Shown: positions 1 through 9,108 of the stretch, in pieces
Layout of the letters: each line of letters opens with the position of its first letter
How positions within the stretch are numbered: position 1 is the stretch's first letter
Source of the DNA: Pseudomonas pisciculturae
Lineage (GTDB): Bacteria > Pseudomonadota > Gammaproteobacteria > Pseudomonadales > Pseudomonadaceae
Direction of reading: 5' to 3'
Assembly (NCBI RefSeq): GCF_015461805.1
Contig: NZ_JACVZE010000013.1
Coordinates: forward strand, 62,001-126,000
Length of the DNA: 64,000 nt
Notes under the pieces: generated by a model
The model's input: only the letters and a program-made list of their open reading frames with translations
What the model was told of the DNA's origin: nothing
Databases searched by the model: none
Made by a program: the position numbers and the translations under genes

Positions 1-342
1 TTCGTCTACGAGGTGTTGATCCGCCATCGCAACGCCGGCCCCCGAATCTGGCAAATCACCAGCAGTGGCATCAAGAACGAGTTCCCACCGCGACTACTGG
101 AATGGTTCGACCGCCTCAACCGCTGGCTCTACTCACCACGCTCGCCCCTCAATTGGTTTACGCGCCGGCGCACCATGCAAGTGGTGCCGCATATTCCGGA
201 GCATGCCGAGGCCGGTGAGCGACTGTGGAACTCGGCGGGAATTGGCCAGGTGTTTTTCAATGAACAGGGCCAGCCGCAGGCGATCTACCAGCACAACGCG
301 AATGGAAAGATGCGGACAAGAATGCTGGCGCCCAAGCAGTAG
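1..342 (+). CDS. PhoD-like phosphatase family protein, C-terminal fragment
   Basis: Reading frame open from the first base of the window, so the gene begins upstream and only about 113 C-terminal residues are visible. The stretch ITSSGIKNEFP followed by a Trp/Arg-rich segment (LNRWLYSPRSPLNWF) resembles the end of alkaline phosphatase D/PhoD-like metallophosphatases of Pseudomonas. The catalytic metal-binding core is outside the window, so activity cannot be judged. The family assignment is from memory of C-terminal motifs and is tentative. A diguanylate cyclase gene follows 136 bp downstream on the same strand. Confidence 0.5.
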   Translation, partial: FVYEVLIRHRNAGPRIWQITSSGIKNEFPPRLLEWFDRLNRWLYSPRSPLNWFTRRRTMQVVPHIPEHAEAGERLWNSAGIGQVFFNEQGQPQAIYQHNANGKMRTRMLAPKQ

Positions 343-478
343 CCTATTGCCACGCTACAAAAGCATCACACCCGCCCTATTCAAAGCCTCCAAGCCTCGT
401 TGTACAGTAGCGCCAGCCACGGAGTATCGGCGTCAATTTGACTGGCCTTGGAAGCCAGCATCAGCATGGAGCACGCAG

Positions 479-1492
479 ATGAACGATATTCCTGGCAATA
501 GCCCGTTGCACACTGATTTCTCGCACCTCAACGCCGATATGTTGCACACCGTCCTGGAGTTGGTCAGCGATGGTATCTGGGACTGGAACGCCAACACTGG
601 GTTCGTGTACCGCAACCCAGGCTGGTACGAGATGCTGGGCTACCCCCGTCACGCCCTGGACAACAACGTGTTCACCTGGGAAAACGTGATCCACCCTGAG
701 GATTACCCCCAAGTGATGACGCGGTTTGATGACTACATCAACCGTCGTACCCCCCATTACCAAATCGAATACCGTTGCCGCAAACAGGATGGCAGCTACC
801 TGTGGATCGAAGACCGTGGTTATGTGATCGCGCGCAATGGCGACGGCTCGGTGGCGCGGATGGTGGGCGCCCACCGCGATATTCATCTTAAAAAATGCTC
901 CGTCGAACAGTTGGAGCGCCGCAACCAATCCCTTGAAGCCCTGGTGGCCGAGCGTACGCAGGAGTTGTCACGGGTCAATCAACAACTGCAATTGCAACTG
1001 GATGAAAACCGCTCCCTGGCTGAGCGGGACACCCTGACGTTGGTTGCCAACCGCTATCGCCTGGAAAAAGTGCTGCTGGAGGAGTGTGAGCGCGCCGAGC
1101 GCTTTCGCCTGCCACTGGCATTGATTGCCATGGATATCGATGACTTCAAGTCGATCAATGATCGATACGGTCACGGCGTAGGCGACCAAACGTTGGTGCG
1201 GGTGGTTGAATGCCTCGAAAGCTGCGTGGGCCCCGACGACCTGCTGGCCCGCTGGGGGGGCGATGAGTTTATGGTGATCTTGCCGGAAAGCTCGTTGGAA
1301 GAGGCGAAGGCCATGGCTGCGAACATTCGCCAAGCGCTGAAGGGCATGCCCGTGCGAGACGACTTCAGCGTGACCCTGAGCCTGGGCGTCGCCGAGCGGC
1401 AACTGGCTGAGCAGCCCGCCGCCTTGATGGCCCGCGCCGACCAGGCGCTGTATCGCGCCAAGGCCGCAGGTAAAGACGGGGTTTCGGAGTAA
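479..1492 (+). CDS. PAS-GGDEF diguanylate cyclase
   Basis: Protein of 337 residues, predicted to make cyclic di-GMP from two GTP. Residues about 15-140 form a PAS domain with PAC motif (YRCRKQDGSYLWIEDRG and VGAHRDI), followed by a coiled-coil linker (EQLERRNQSLEALVAERTQE) and a GGDEF domain from about residue 180. The active-site loop is RWGGDEF, intact. The position of the inhibitory RxxD site, five residues before GGDEF, reads GPDD, so product inhibition through the I-site is probably absent. No transmembrane segment or signal peptide is seen, so it should be cytoplasmic. The ATG at 479 is chosen because the longer open frame upstream has no domain similarity. Confidence 0.88.
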   Translation: MNDIPGNSPLHTDFSHLNADMLHTVLELVSDGIWDWNANTGFVYRNPGWYEMLGYPRHALDNNVFTWENVIHPEDYPQVMTRFDDYINRRTPHYQIEYRCRKQDGSYLWIEDRGYVIARNGDGSVARMVGAHRDIHLKKCSVEQLERRNQSLEALVAERTQELSRVNQQLQLQLDENRSLAERDTLTLVANRYRLEKVLLEECERAERFRLPLALIAMDIDDFKSINDRYGHGVGDQTLVRVVECLESCVGPDDLLARWGGDEFMVILPESSLEEAKAMAANIRQALKGMPVRDDFSVTLSLGVAERQLAEQPAALMARADQALYRAKAAGKDGVSE

Positions 1493-1585
1493 CTGCATGA
1501 GCAGGCAAGCCTTAACCTCTGGCAGTTGCAAGCGAACACTGCTCCCGTTGGACTGCGTAGCAGTTCCATTTCTTTAGCCAAAGAG

Positions 1586-1629
1586 CGGGGCCGCTTCGCG
1601 GCCCAGCGGGAGCAAGCTCCCTCGCCACA
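1586..1629. repeat. REP-like hairpins downstream of the diguanylate cyclase gene
   Basis: Two adjacent short palindromes, ggggccgcttcgcggccc and gggagcaagctccc, of the kind common in P. fluorescens-group intergenic DNA. They lie in the 273-bp gap between the diguanylate cyclase and the aminotransferase and may act as an mRNA-stabilising or terminating hairpin. The rest of the gap shows nothing recognisable. Confidence 0.6.
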
Positions 1630-1765
1630 GATTAATTGCCGCCAAACAAATTGCACTGCCCTTGCGTTCCGATTTGGAATGACCCGGCGACTTTATTTCG
1701 TTTGCGGCAGGGCCAGGCGTGCGGCTTAGATAAAAAGAAGCCCGCCACTGCCGAGTCCGAGAGTC

Positions 1766-3028
1766 ATGAGCCGCGAAACCATCAGCCAGTCGATTTCCAT
1801 CGTTCACCCCATCACCCTCAGCCACGGCAAAAATGCCGAGGTCTGGGACACCACGGGTAAACGCTATATCGATTTTGTCGGCGGTATCGGCGTGCTCAAC
1901 CTCGGGCATTGCCACCCCGGTGTGGTGGAGGCCATACGCGCCCAGGCCACCCAACTCACCCACTACGCCTTCAACGCCGCCCCGCACGCACCCTACATCG
2001 AACTGATGGATCGCCTGAGCGCGTTCATCCCGGTGGGCTACCCCGTCAGCGGCATGCTCACCAACAGCGGCGCGGAAGCCGCAGAAAACGCCTTGAAGAT
2101 CGTGCGTGGCGCCACCGGACGCACGGCGGTGATCGCCTTCGATGGCGCGTTCCACGGCCGCACTCTGGCCACCCTCAACCTCAACGGCAAAGTGGCGCCC
2201 TACAAGCAAAAGGTCGGTGTACTCCCTGGCCCTGTGTATCACCTGCCCTACCCAAGCGCCGATAACGGCGTGAGTTGTGCCGAAGCACTGAAGGCCATGG
2301 ACCGCCTGTTCAGTGTGGAAATTGACGTAGAGGACGTAGCCTGTTTCATCATCGAACCCGTGCAGGGCGAAGGCGGCTTTTTGGCCCTGGATATCGAATT
2401 TGCCCAAGCGCTGCGGCGCTTCTGCAACGAGAAAAATATCCTGTTGATTGCCGATGAAATCCAATCGGGGTTCGGCCGTACCGGCCAGCGCTTTGCCTTC
2501 TCACGGCTGGGCATTGAGCCCGACCTGATGCTGCTGGGCAAAAGCATCGCCGGCGGCGTGCCGCTCGGTGCGGTGGTCGGCCGCAAGGCACTGCTCGACA
2601 ACCTGCCCAAGGGCGGCCTGGGCGGCACCTATTCGGGCAACCCCATCGCCTGCGCGGCGGCATTGGCCACTCTTGATGCGATGACCGACGAGCACCTGAA
2701 CACCTGGGGGGCGCAGCACGAAGAAGCCATCGTCAGCCGGTATCAAGCCTGGCACACCCAGGGCCTTTCACCTTACCTCGGTCGCCTCACCGGTGTCGGC
2801 GCCATGCGCGGCATCGAGCTGGTGAACACCGACGGCACGCCCGCCGCCAAGCAACTGACGCAACTGCTGAGCCTGGCGCGCGATGCCGGCTTGCTGCTGA
2901 TGCCCAGCGGCAAGTCGCGGCACATCATTCGTTTGCTGGCGCCGTTGACGATTGAGCCCGCGGTGTTGGAGCAAGGGTTGGATATTCTCGAAGGGTGCCT
3001 CAAACGATTGAATGCATCGCCGCTTTGA
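1766..3028 (+). CDS. Class III PLP-dependent aminotransferase (GabT/2-aminoadipate type)
   Basis: 420-residue fold-type I, class III aminotransferase. Visible hallmarks are the N-terminal KRYIDFVGGIGVLNLGH segment, TNSGAEAAENALK (PLP phosphate loop), FHGRTLATL, the Asp of IADEIQSGFGRTG and the Schiff-base lysine in LLGKSIAGGVPLG. The family includes 4-aminobutyrate transaminases; this subtype, starting SRETISQSISIVHP, resembles the Pseudomonas enzyme assigned to 2-aminoadipate in lysine catabolism better than canonical GabT, and no gabD gene is adjacent. Substrate is therefore uncertain. The gene stands alone, so operon context gives no help. Confidence 0.82.
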   Translation: MSRETISQSISIVHPITLSHGKNAEVWDTTGKRYIDFVGGIGVLNLGHCHPGVVEAIRAQATQLTHYAFNAAPHAPYIELMDRLSAFIPVGYPVSGMLTNSGAEAAENALKIVRGATGRTAVIAFDGAFHGRTLATLNLNGKVAPYKQKVGVLPGPVYHLPYPSADNGVSCAEALKAMDRLFSVEIDVEDVACFIIEPVQGEGGFLALDIEFAQALRRFCNEKNILLIADEIQSGFGRTGQRFAFSRLGIEPDLMLLGKSIAGGVPLGAVVGRKALLDNLPKGGLGGTYSGNPIACAAALATLDAMTDEHLNTWGAQHEEAIVSRYQAWHTQGLSPYLGRLTGVGAMRGIELVNTDGTPAAKQLTQLLSLARDAGLLLMPSGKSRHIIRLLAPLTIEPAVLEQGLDILEGCLKRLNASPL

Positions 3029-3135
3029 GCCGAGCACACCGTCAAGGTGGGCAACGTGCCGCCTTGACCTGATCCCCCTCCCCCCTGAAAATGCCCGACG
3101 CTTTTTTGTCCCCCGTTTACTGAAGTGAAATTTCA

Positions 3136-3840
3136 ATGTCTGATTCCCACCACGAAGAATCCGTAGTCGCCTTGCCCTCCAAAGCTGAGTACGAAAACGC
3201 CATCAATCTTTCACAGCACCTGCCAGCGGCCAAGATCATCAGCGAGATGGTGCTGGACGCCTTCCACACGTCCAAGGAAAGCGACCAGATCCGCGAGCTG
3301 CGTATCGCCATCCGTCAGGCCCACGATGCCTTCGACGACGACAAGGCCTACGACCTGATGGGCCAGCTCAAGCAACTCAAGGACGCCGAGGCGGCCGACA
3401 ACATCGCCCTCGAAGACCTGAGCAGCAAGTTCTCCATCAGCCGCATCCTGTCCAGCTTCAAGGACGACCCCGAGTTCCAGGAACTCGTCTACGGCCTGGC
3501 CTTGAAAGTGCTGAACCAGAGCCACCAGGCCATCAGCAACCCAAGCTCGGGCAAGAGCAAGGCTGCACGCCCCAAGAAAGAAGCCGAAGTGTTTGTGATC
3601 AGCAAGGACGGCATCAGCGTTACCCTGCCGCTGCGCACGCCGCGTTCGAAGTTGAATGTCGACCGTGAAGCGTTTGAATTTTTGGGTTTCAGCTTTGTGG
3701 GTGAAGGTGATGAAGCCGAGCTGGAAGTTGAGAGCTTTGTGGATAACTCGGGGGCCGAGCAGCCGTTGAGCCGCAAGAGTGTGATTACGGCGTTGCAGCA
3801 GCAGAGTGCGTTCGACGGTTACAGCATCGCGCAGCAGTAA
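3136..3840 (+). CDS. Hypothetical protein
   Basis: 234 residues, unrecognised. The N-terminal 140 residues are charged and predicted helical (for example IRELRIAIRQAHDAFDDDKAYDLMGQLKQLKD), followed by a Ser/Lys-rich linker near residue 140-150 and a C-terminal part of about 85 residues with beta-like segments (EVFVISKDGISVTLPL). No signal peptide or membrane segment. Codon use looks native. It has a start codon just after an A-rich leader (gaagtgaaatttcaATG) and is followed at once by a REPIN. No function is proposed. Confidence 0.75.
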   Translation: MSDSHHEESVVALPSKAEYENAINLSQHLPAAKIISEMVLDAFHTSKESDQIRELRIAIRQAHDAFDDDKAYDLMGQLKQLKDAEAADNIALEDLSSKFSISRILSSFKDDPEFQELVYGLALKVLNQSHQAISNPSSGKSKAARPKKEAEVFVISKDGISVTLPLRTPRSKLNVDREAFEFLGFSFVGEGDEAELEVESFVDNSGAEQPLSRKSVITALQQQSAFDGYSIAQQ

Positions 3841-3866
3841 CTCATTTTTCAGCCGCGCCGCTAAAC

Positions 3867-3963
3867 CAAATGTGGGAGGGGGCTTGCTCCCGATTGCTGA
3901 GTGTCAGTCGATGAAAATGTGACTGATACATTGCAATCGGGAGCAAGCCCCCTCCCACATTTG
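3867..3963. repeat. REPIN (inverted pair of REP sequences)
   Basis: Two arms, aaatgtgggagggggcttgctcccgattgc and its reverse complement, separated by about 40 bp. They form a long hairpin between two convergent genes (hypothetical protein and HisC-like aminotransferase). Same family as the elements at 11.46, 14.45, 31.66 and 60.88 kb. Confidence 0.9.
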
Positions 3964-3975
3964 ATCTGTGTTGTG

Positions 3976-5070
3976 TCAGTTACTACCCACCACCTGCGTT
4001 GCAAACACCTCACGAAACCGCGCCAACTCCTGCTTGTTCCCCACTGTCACCCGTACCCACTTCGGCCAGTTTTTCCACACCCTGCCAATCAGCACACCGT
4101 GCGCGGCCAGTTTCTCGATCACCTGCTCTGCCGGTTGTTTCACATCGATCATGAAGCAGTTCGCCTCGGACGTGGTGCAGGTAAACCCACGGCCTTTCAA
4201 CCAGGCAATGGTCTCGTCCCTCAGTTGCTGATTAAGCGCCTTGCGCTGTGGCAACAGCTTGATGTCTTCGAGGCTTGCCAGGCCCGCAAGCAGTGAGGGG
4301 CCCGCCGGGACGTTGCCCCCCCCAAACACCGCCAGCCGCGCCAGTAAATCAGGATGACCCACCGCCAGGCCAAGGCGCGCACCAGCCATGCCATAGATTT
4401 TCGAGAACGTGCGCAGCACCAGCAGGTCGTCATGGTCCTTGACCCAACTCACCACGCTGGGCGCGTCGGCAAAATCAATATAGGCCTCGTCCACCACCAA
4501 CACGCTGCCCTGGGGCTTGTTGGCCAAGGCCTGTCGAATCGCCTCTACCGGCGTGACAGTGCCCGTAGGGTTATTGGGGTTGCACAGGTACAGCATGCCA
4601 GCCTGAGGATTGGCTGCGAGCATCGCCGGCACGTCGTGGGCGTGATCGGCGTTGAGGTTCACCTCCAGCACGGGCGCCTTGTTTGACTCGGCAGCCTCAC
4701 GCGGCACTTCGTAGGACGGCGTGGCCATCACCAGGCCGCGCTGTTCGTTGGTGAACGCCAGCACCGCGTAGCGCAAGGCCGCCATGGAGCCGGCAAACAC
4801 CGCCACCTGCTGTTCGGCGATGCCTTGCTGCTGGGCAAACAACCCGGCCAGGGCATACATGTGTTTGTAAGGATAACGCCCGGACGTCGCAATGCCCTGC
4901 TGCATCGCTGCGCGGGCGGCCTGTGAGGGGCCGTAGGGGCTTTCGTTGTAGTTGAGCAGCACAGTGTCAGTCTTTGCCGGAGGCGGGGCGGCTACTGCCC
5001 AATCGAGGCGCCCCAGTAACGGCAGGGCTGCGCCAAGGGCAATCAGGGACCGACGACTAACGCTGACCAT
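3976..5070 (-). CDS. Tat-exported HisC-like PLP aminotransferase
   Basis: 364-residue class I/II aminotransferase of the histidinol-phosphate aminotransferase type: LLNYNESPYGPS at the N-terminus, YLCNPNNPTGT, VVDEAYIDF and the Schiff-base lysine in RTFSKIYGMAGARLG. Unlike cytoplasmic HisC, it starts with MVSVSRRSLIALGAALPLLGRL followed by AxA-type residues, a twin-arginine signal peptide. The start at 5070 has an AAGGAG site about 8 bases upstream, and the longer frame to 5136 lacks one. Export as a folded PLP enzyme implies a periplasmic role rather than histidine synthesis; the substrate is unknown. It lies downstream of the cyo operon beyond a terminator. Confidence 0.85.
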   Translation of the reverse strand: MVSVSRRSLIALGAALPLLGRLDWAVAAPPPAKTDTVLLNYNESPYGPSQAARAAMQQGIATSGRYPYKHMYALAGLFAQQQGIAEQQVAVFAGSMAALRYAVLAFTNEQRGLVMATPSYEVPREAAESNKAPVLEVNLNADHAHDVPAMLAANPQAGMLYLCNPNNPTGTVTPVEAIRQALANKPQGSVLVVDEAYIDFADAPSVVSWVKDHDDLLVLRTFSKIYGMAGARLGLAVGHPDLLARLAVFGGGNVPAGPSLLAGLASLEDIKLLPQRKALNQQLRDETIAWLKGRGFTCTTSEANCFMIDVKQPAEQVIEKLAAHGVLIGRVWKNWPKWVRVTVGNKQELARFREVFATQVVGSN

Positions 5071-5165
5071 GTGGCAACTCCTTGTAAGGGGGATGACGGA
5101 TTCGCACAGCTCGTACATTGGGGTATGACGAGACAATCGCCGGACGATTTAACCGACCGCCCAAG

Positions 5166-5202
5166 AAAAAGCCCCGCGCTTCTCACGAAGGCGGGGCTTT
5201 TT
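5166..5202 (-). terminator. Rho-independent terminator after cyoE
   Basis: Stem gccccgc/gcggggc flanked by A5 and T5 runs, so it can work in both directions. It lies 14 bp past the cyoE stop and in front of the HisC-like gene, marking the end of the cyo operon. Confidence 0.85.
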
Positions 5203-5216
5203 CACTGCGGTACCAC

Positions 5217-6104
5217 TCAGTGAGCGTAGGTCAGCAACAGCTCTTTCGGCACTTGGAAATCCAGGGACATCATCACGCTCAGCGCGGTGATGGTGAAGAT
5301 CGAGAACACGAACAGCTTGCGCGCCCAGACGGTGTCATCCACCGCCTTGTAGCCGGTCCAGGCCATGTACAACCAGTACATGCCCATGGCGGCAGCGACG
5401 GCGAGGTAGCTCATGCCGGCGTAGCCACTGAAGGTCAACATCAAGGTCGCCACGAGGAAGGCCAGGATGTACAGCAGGATGTGTTTCTTGGCGACCTGAA
5501 TGCCACGCTTGACCGGCAATACCGGAATCGACGCAGCCAGGTAGTCATTGAAGCGGAAGATCGCAATGGCGTAGGAGTGCGGCATCTGCCACAGGCTGAA
5601 CATCACCAGTAGCGTCAGCGCGGCCATGTCGAAGCTATTGGTTACAGCCACATAACCAATCACCGGCGGCATCGCCCCCGACAGACTGCCCACCAGCGTG
5701 CCGTGAACTGACTTGCGCTTGAGGTACAGGCTGTAGAGACCGACGTAGATGACAAAACCGATCACGGCAAACAGCGCCGCCAGCGGGTTGGCCACCTTGT
5801 ACAACAACGCTACACCGGCAACACCCAAGACGGTCGCGTAGATCAATGCCAGTTTCAGGGAGATAAGGCCCTGCACCAGCACGCGGTTCTTGGTGCGCTC
5901 CATCTTGATATCGATGTCACGGTCGATGCAGTTGTTGAACACACATCCGGAAGCTACCACCAGGGATGTGCCGATCATCGCAGCCAGGAAGATGGCCAGA
6001 TCGACATGTCCCTTGGAGGCCAGGAAGAAACCGCCCGCCACAGAAAGCACGTTACCGAAAATGATCCCCGGTTTGGTGATTTGGATAAAGTGCTTAAGCG
6101 ACAT
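5217..6104 (-). CDS. cyoE: Protohaem IX farnesyltransferase (haem O synthase)
   Basis: 295-residue UbiA-family membrane prenyltransferase that adds the farnesyl chain to haem B, giving haem O for the bo3 oxidase encoded upstream. The Asp-rich substrate motif NNCIDRDID and the N-terminal ITKPGIIFGN are present, along with about eight to nine hydrophobic segments. Normal length for the family. Last gene of cyoABCDE, only 11 bp after cyoD and followed by a terminator. Confidence 0.97.
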   Translation of the reverse strand: MSLKHFIQITKPGIIFGNVLSVAGGFFLASKGHVDLAIFLAAMIGTSLVVASGCVFNNCIDRDIDIKMERTKNRVLVQGLISLKLALIYATVLGVAGVALLYKVANPLAALFAVIGFVIYVGLYSLYLKRKSVHGTLVGSLSGAMPPVIGYVAVTNSFDMAALTLLVMFSLWQMPHSYAIAIFRFNDYLAASIPVLPVKRGIQVAKKHILLYILAFLVATLMLTFSGYAGMSYLAVAAAMGMYWLYMAWTGYKAVDDTVWARKLFVFSIFTITALSVMMSLDFQVPKELLLTYAH

Positions 6105-6115
6105 CGGGTCTTACC

Positions 6116-6457
6116 TCACTTCGCCATCATGAACGTATGGATGCTGAACATGATCCATATCGACAGGCCAACCAACAGCAGGATTACGAGGCCTGCGAAC
6201 ACAAATGCAATCACGTTATCGCGCTGCTCTTTCGAGCGATCCAGGTGCAGGAAGTACACCAGGTGAACCAGAACCTGAATCACCGCGAATGCCAGAACGA
6301 TCATCAAGGTGATCGATTTCGGCAGGGTCGGGTACATCACCAGACCGAACGGGATGAGCGTCAGGATTACCGACAGGATGAAGCCGATAGCGTAGGACTT
6401 AACGCTGCCGTGGCTCGCATCATGGCTGTCATGGTCATGGGAGTGTGCATTAGCCAT
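6116..6457 (-). CDS. cyoD: Cytochrome bo3 quinol oxidase subunit IV
   Basis: 113 residues with a His-rich N-terminus (HSHDHDSHDASHG) and three transmembrane helices, including the conserved VLVHLVYFLHLD. Small structural subunit thought to help assembly of the CuB centre. Its start overlaps the cyoC stop (TAATG), implying translational coupling. Confidence 0.96.
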   Translation of the reverse strand: MANAHSHDHDSHDASHGSVKSYAIGFILSVILTLIPFGLVMYPTLPKSITLMIVLAFAVIQVLVHLVYFLHLDRSKEQRDNVIAFVFAGLVILLLVGLSIWIMFSIHTFMMAK

Positions 6458-7083
6458 TACAGAGTCCCCATCAGGTAAACAACGGTGAAGACGCAGATCC
6501 AGACCACGTCCAGGAAGTGCCAGAACAGGCTCAGGCAGCTCAGGCGAGTCTTGTTGGTGTTGGTCAGGCCGTGTTTATTGACCTGATACATCATCACCGC
6601 CATCCACAGCAGGCCGGCTGTTACGTGCAGACCGTGGGTGCCTACCAGCGTGAAGAACGCAGACAGGAAGCCACTACGGTGCGGGCCGTAGCCTTCGGAG
6701 ATCAGCAGGTGGAACTCGTTGATCTCCATGCCGATGAAGCCCAGGCCGAACAGGAAGGTCAGGCCCAACCAGCTCAGTACGCCTTTCTTGTTGCCCTTGT
6801 AGAAGGCCAACATGGCGAAGCCGTAGGTGATCGAACTGAACAACAGCAAGGCGGTTTCGCCGAGCACGTAAGGCAGTTCGAAGATGTCGTGGCCCGACGG
6901 ACCACCCGCTACGTTGTTTACCAGTACCGCGTACACCGCGAAGATCGACGCAAACAAGATGCAGTCGGTCATCAGGTAGAGCCAGAAACCGAAAACGGTC
7001 ATTGGCCCCGAGTCGTGGTGATGGTCATCGTGCCCATGGTCATCGACATGGGCGTGTCCAGCATTGGTCACTAAGTTCGACAT
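6457..7083 (-). CDS. cyoC: Cytochrome bo3 quinol oxidase subunit III
   Basis: 208 residues, five transmembrane helices, subunit III of the haem-copper oxidase family. The GLHVTAGLLWM and FWHFLDVVWICVF segments are conserved. The N-terminus is rich in His and Asp (HAHVDDHGHDDHHHDSG), common in Pseudomonas CyoC. Located 3 bp after cyoB and coupled to cyoD. Confidence 0.97.
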   Translation of the reverse strand: MSNLVTNAGHAHVDDHGHDDHHHDSGPMTVFGFWLYLMTDCILFASIFAVYAVLVNNVAGGPSGHDIFELPYVLGETALLLFSSITYGFAMLAFYKGNKKGVLSWLGLTFLFGLGFIGMEINEFHLLISEGYGPHRSGFLSAFFTLVGTHGLHVTAGLLWMAVMMYQVNKHGLTNTNKTRLSCLSLFWHFLDVVWICVFTVVYLMGTL

Positions 7084-7086
7084 GGT

Positions 7087-9105
7087 TTAAGCCTGTTCCA
7101 ACGAGGTTTCTACACGGTTGGCCGGGATTTTCTTCTCGGCTACCAGGCGAGCGTGCTGCTCGGCTTCGATGCGTTCGATCTCTTCGACCGGCACCATGTA
7201 GCCTTGATCGTCACGGGCTGCGTGAACGATGAAGTAACCGATAGTGCCCACCAGGCTCACGATTGCCAGCCACCAGATGTGCCAGATCATCGCGAAACCA
7301 AACACGGTCAACAGCGCACCCATCACCACGCCAGTGGCGGTGTTGCTTGGCATATGGATCGGTTCGTACTTAGCCGGTTTCTGGTACGCAGTACCGTCTT
7401 CCTTGGCTTCGGTGAACGCATCAATGGTGTTCGCAGTCGGGATCACGGCGAAGTTGTAGAACGGAGGTGGCGACGAAGTCGACCATTCCAGGGTGTGGCC
7501 ATTCCATGGGTCGCCGGAGTCGCAAGCGTTCTGCTTACGGTCACGGATACTCACGTACAACTGGATCAGCTGGCAGGCGATACCGACCGCGATCATGATC
7601 GCACCGAACATGGCGACGTACAGGTACGGCACCCACTCAGGGTTGGTAGTAGCGTTCAGACGACGGGTCATGCCCATGAAGCCCAGAGCGTAGAGCGGCA
7701 TGAACGCGACGAAGAAGCCCGAGATCCAGAACCAGAATGCAGCCTTGCCCCAACCTTCGTGCAGCTTGAAGCCGAACGCTTTAGGGAAGTAGAAGCTGAA
7801 ACCAGCGATGTAACCGAATACAGCACCACCGATGATCACGTTGTGGAAGTGAGCGATCACGAACAGGCTGTTGTGCAGCACGAAGTCAGCACCCGGGATG
7901 GCCAGCAGTACGCCGGTCATGCCGCCGATGGCGAAGGTCACCATGAAGCCCAGGGTCCACAGAACCTGGCTGGTCATACGCAAACGGCCGTGGTAGATGG
8001 TGAATAGCCAGTTAAATAGCTTCACCCCCGTCGGGATAGAAATCAGCATCGTCGCCAGGCCGAAGAAGGCGTTGACGCTCGCCCCCGAACCCATGGTGAA
8101 GAAGTGGTGCAGCCAAACCATGAAGCCCAGTACAGAGATTGCGCCCGATGCGTAAACCATCGAGTGGTGACCGAACAGGCGCTTGCCGGTAAAGGTCGAG
8201 ATCACTTCGGAGAAGATACCGAACGCTGGCAGGATCAGGATGTACACCTCAGGGTGACCCCATGCCCAGAACAGGTTCACGTACATCATTGGATTGCCAC
8301 CAAGTTCATTGGTGAAAATGTGGAAATCCAGGTAACGGTCAAGCGACAGCAGCGCCATGGTAGCGGCCAGGATCGGGAACGAAGCCACGATCAGGACGTT
8401 TGCCCAGGTGCAGGTCCAGGTGAAGATCGGCATGTCCATCAGTTTCATGCCAGGGGCGCGCATTTTCAGGACGGTGGCCAGGAAATTGACCCCCGTCAGT
8501 GTCGTCCCGAGTCCTGATAACTGTAGCGCCCAGATGTAGTAGTCCACACCCACGCCAGGGCTGTATTGCAGGCCCGACAATGGCGGATACGCAACCCAAC
8601 CGGTCTTGGCGAATTCGCCGACGCCCAGGGATACGTTGATCAGCACAACGCCGGAAACCAGCAGCCAGAAGCTCAGGGAGTTCAGGAACGGGTAGGCAAC
8701 GTCACGCGCGCCGATCTGCAGCGGCACTGCAAGGTTCATCAGGCCGGTGAAGAATGGCATCGCCATGAAGATGATCATGATCACACCGTGGGCGGTGAAG
8801 ATCTGGTCATAGTGTTCAGGCGGCAGGTAGCCAGGCGAACCCTCGGTGGCCATGGCCAGCTGGGTACGCATCATGATGGCGTCGGCAAAACCGCGCAGCA
8901 GCATGACCATGGCCACGATGATGTACATGACACCGATTTTCTTGTGGTCAACCGAAGTCAGCCACTCGGTCCACAGGTAGGTCCACTTCTTGAAATAAGT
9001 GATTGCTGCAAACAGCCCCAGACCACCCAGCGCGATCATGGCGATGGTAATCATCACAATCGGCTCGTGGAACGGGATCGCATCCCAACTTAATTTACCA
9101 AACAT
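7087..9105 (-). CDS. cyoB: Cytochrome bo3 ubiquinol oxidase subunit I
   Basis: 672-residue catalytic subunit of the proton-pumping quinol oxidase. It carries the low-spin haem, haem O and CuB. Key elements seen: WGHPEVYILILP (CuB His and the cross-linked Tyr), VWLHHFFTMG (CuB His pair) and HFHNVIIGG (haem ligands). About fifteen hydrophobic segments, full length relative to E. coli CyoB. Sits 3 bp from both cyoA and cyoC. Confidence 0.98.
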   Translation of the reverse strand: MFGKLSWDAIPFHEPIVMITIAMIALGGLGLFAAITYFKKWTYLWTEWLTSVDHKKIGVMYIIVAMVMLLRGFADAIMMRTQLAMATEGSPGYLPPEHYDQIFTAHGVIMIIFMAMPFFTGLMNLAVPLQIGARDVAYPFLNSLSFWLLVSGVVLINVSLGVGEFAKTGWVAYPPLSGLQYSPGVGVDYYIWALQLSGLGTTLTGVNFLATVLKMRAPGMKLMDMPIFTWTCTWANVLIVASFPILAATMALLSLDRYLDFHIFTNELGGNPMMYVNLFWAWGHPEVYILILPAFGIFSEVISTFTGKRLFGHHSMVYASGAISVLGFMVWLHHFFTMGSGASVNAFFGLATMLISIPTGVKLFNWLFTIYHGRLRMTSQVLWTLGFMVTFAIGGMTGVLLAIPGADFVLHNSLFVIAHFHNVIIGGAVFGYIAGFSFYFPKAFGFKLHEGWGKAAFWFWISGFFVAFMPLYALGFMGMTRRLNATTNPEWVPYLYVAMFGAIMIAVGIACQLIQLYVSIRDRKQNACDSGDPWNGHTLEWSTSSPPPFYNFAVIPTANTIDAFTEAKEDGTAYQKPAKYEPIHMPSNTATGVVMGALLTVFGFAMIWHIWWLAIVSLVGTIGYFIVHAARDDQGYMVPVEEIERIEAEQHARLVAEKKIPANRVETSLEQA

Positions 9106-9108
9106 CGT

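Noticed and set aside
65..478. N-terminal extension of the diguanylate cyclase frame
   Set aside because: It overlaps the end of the PhoD-like gene in another frame and shows no domain; the PAS protein begins at 479.
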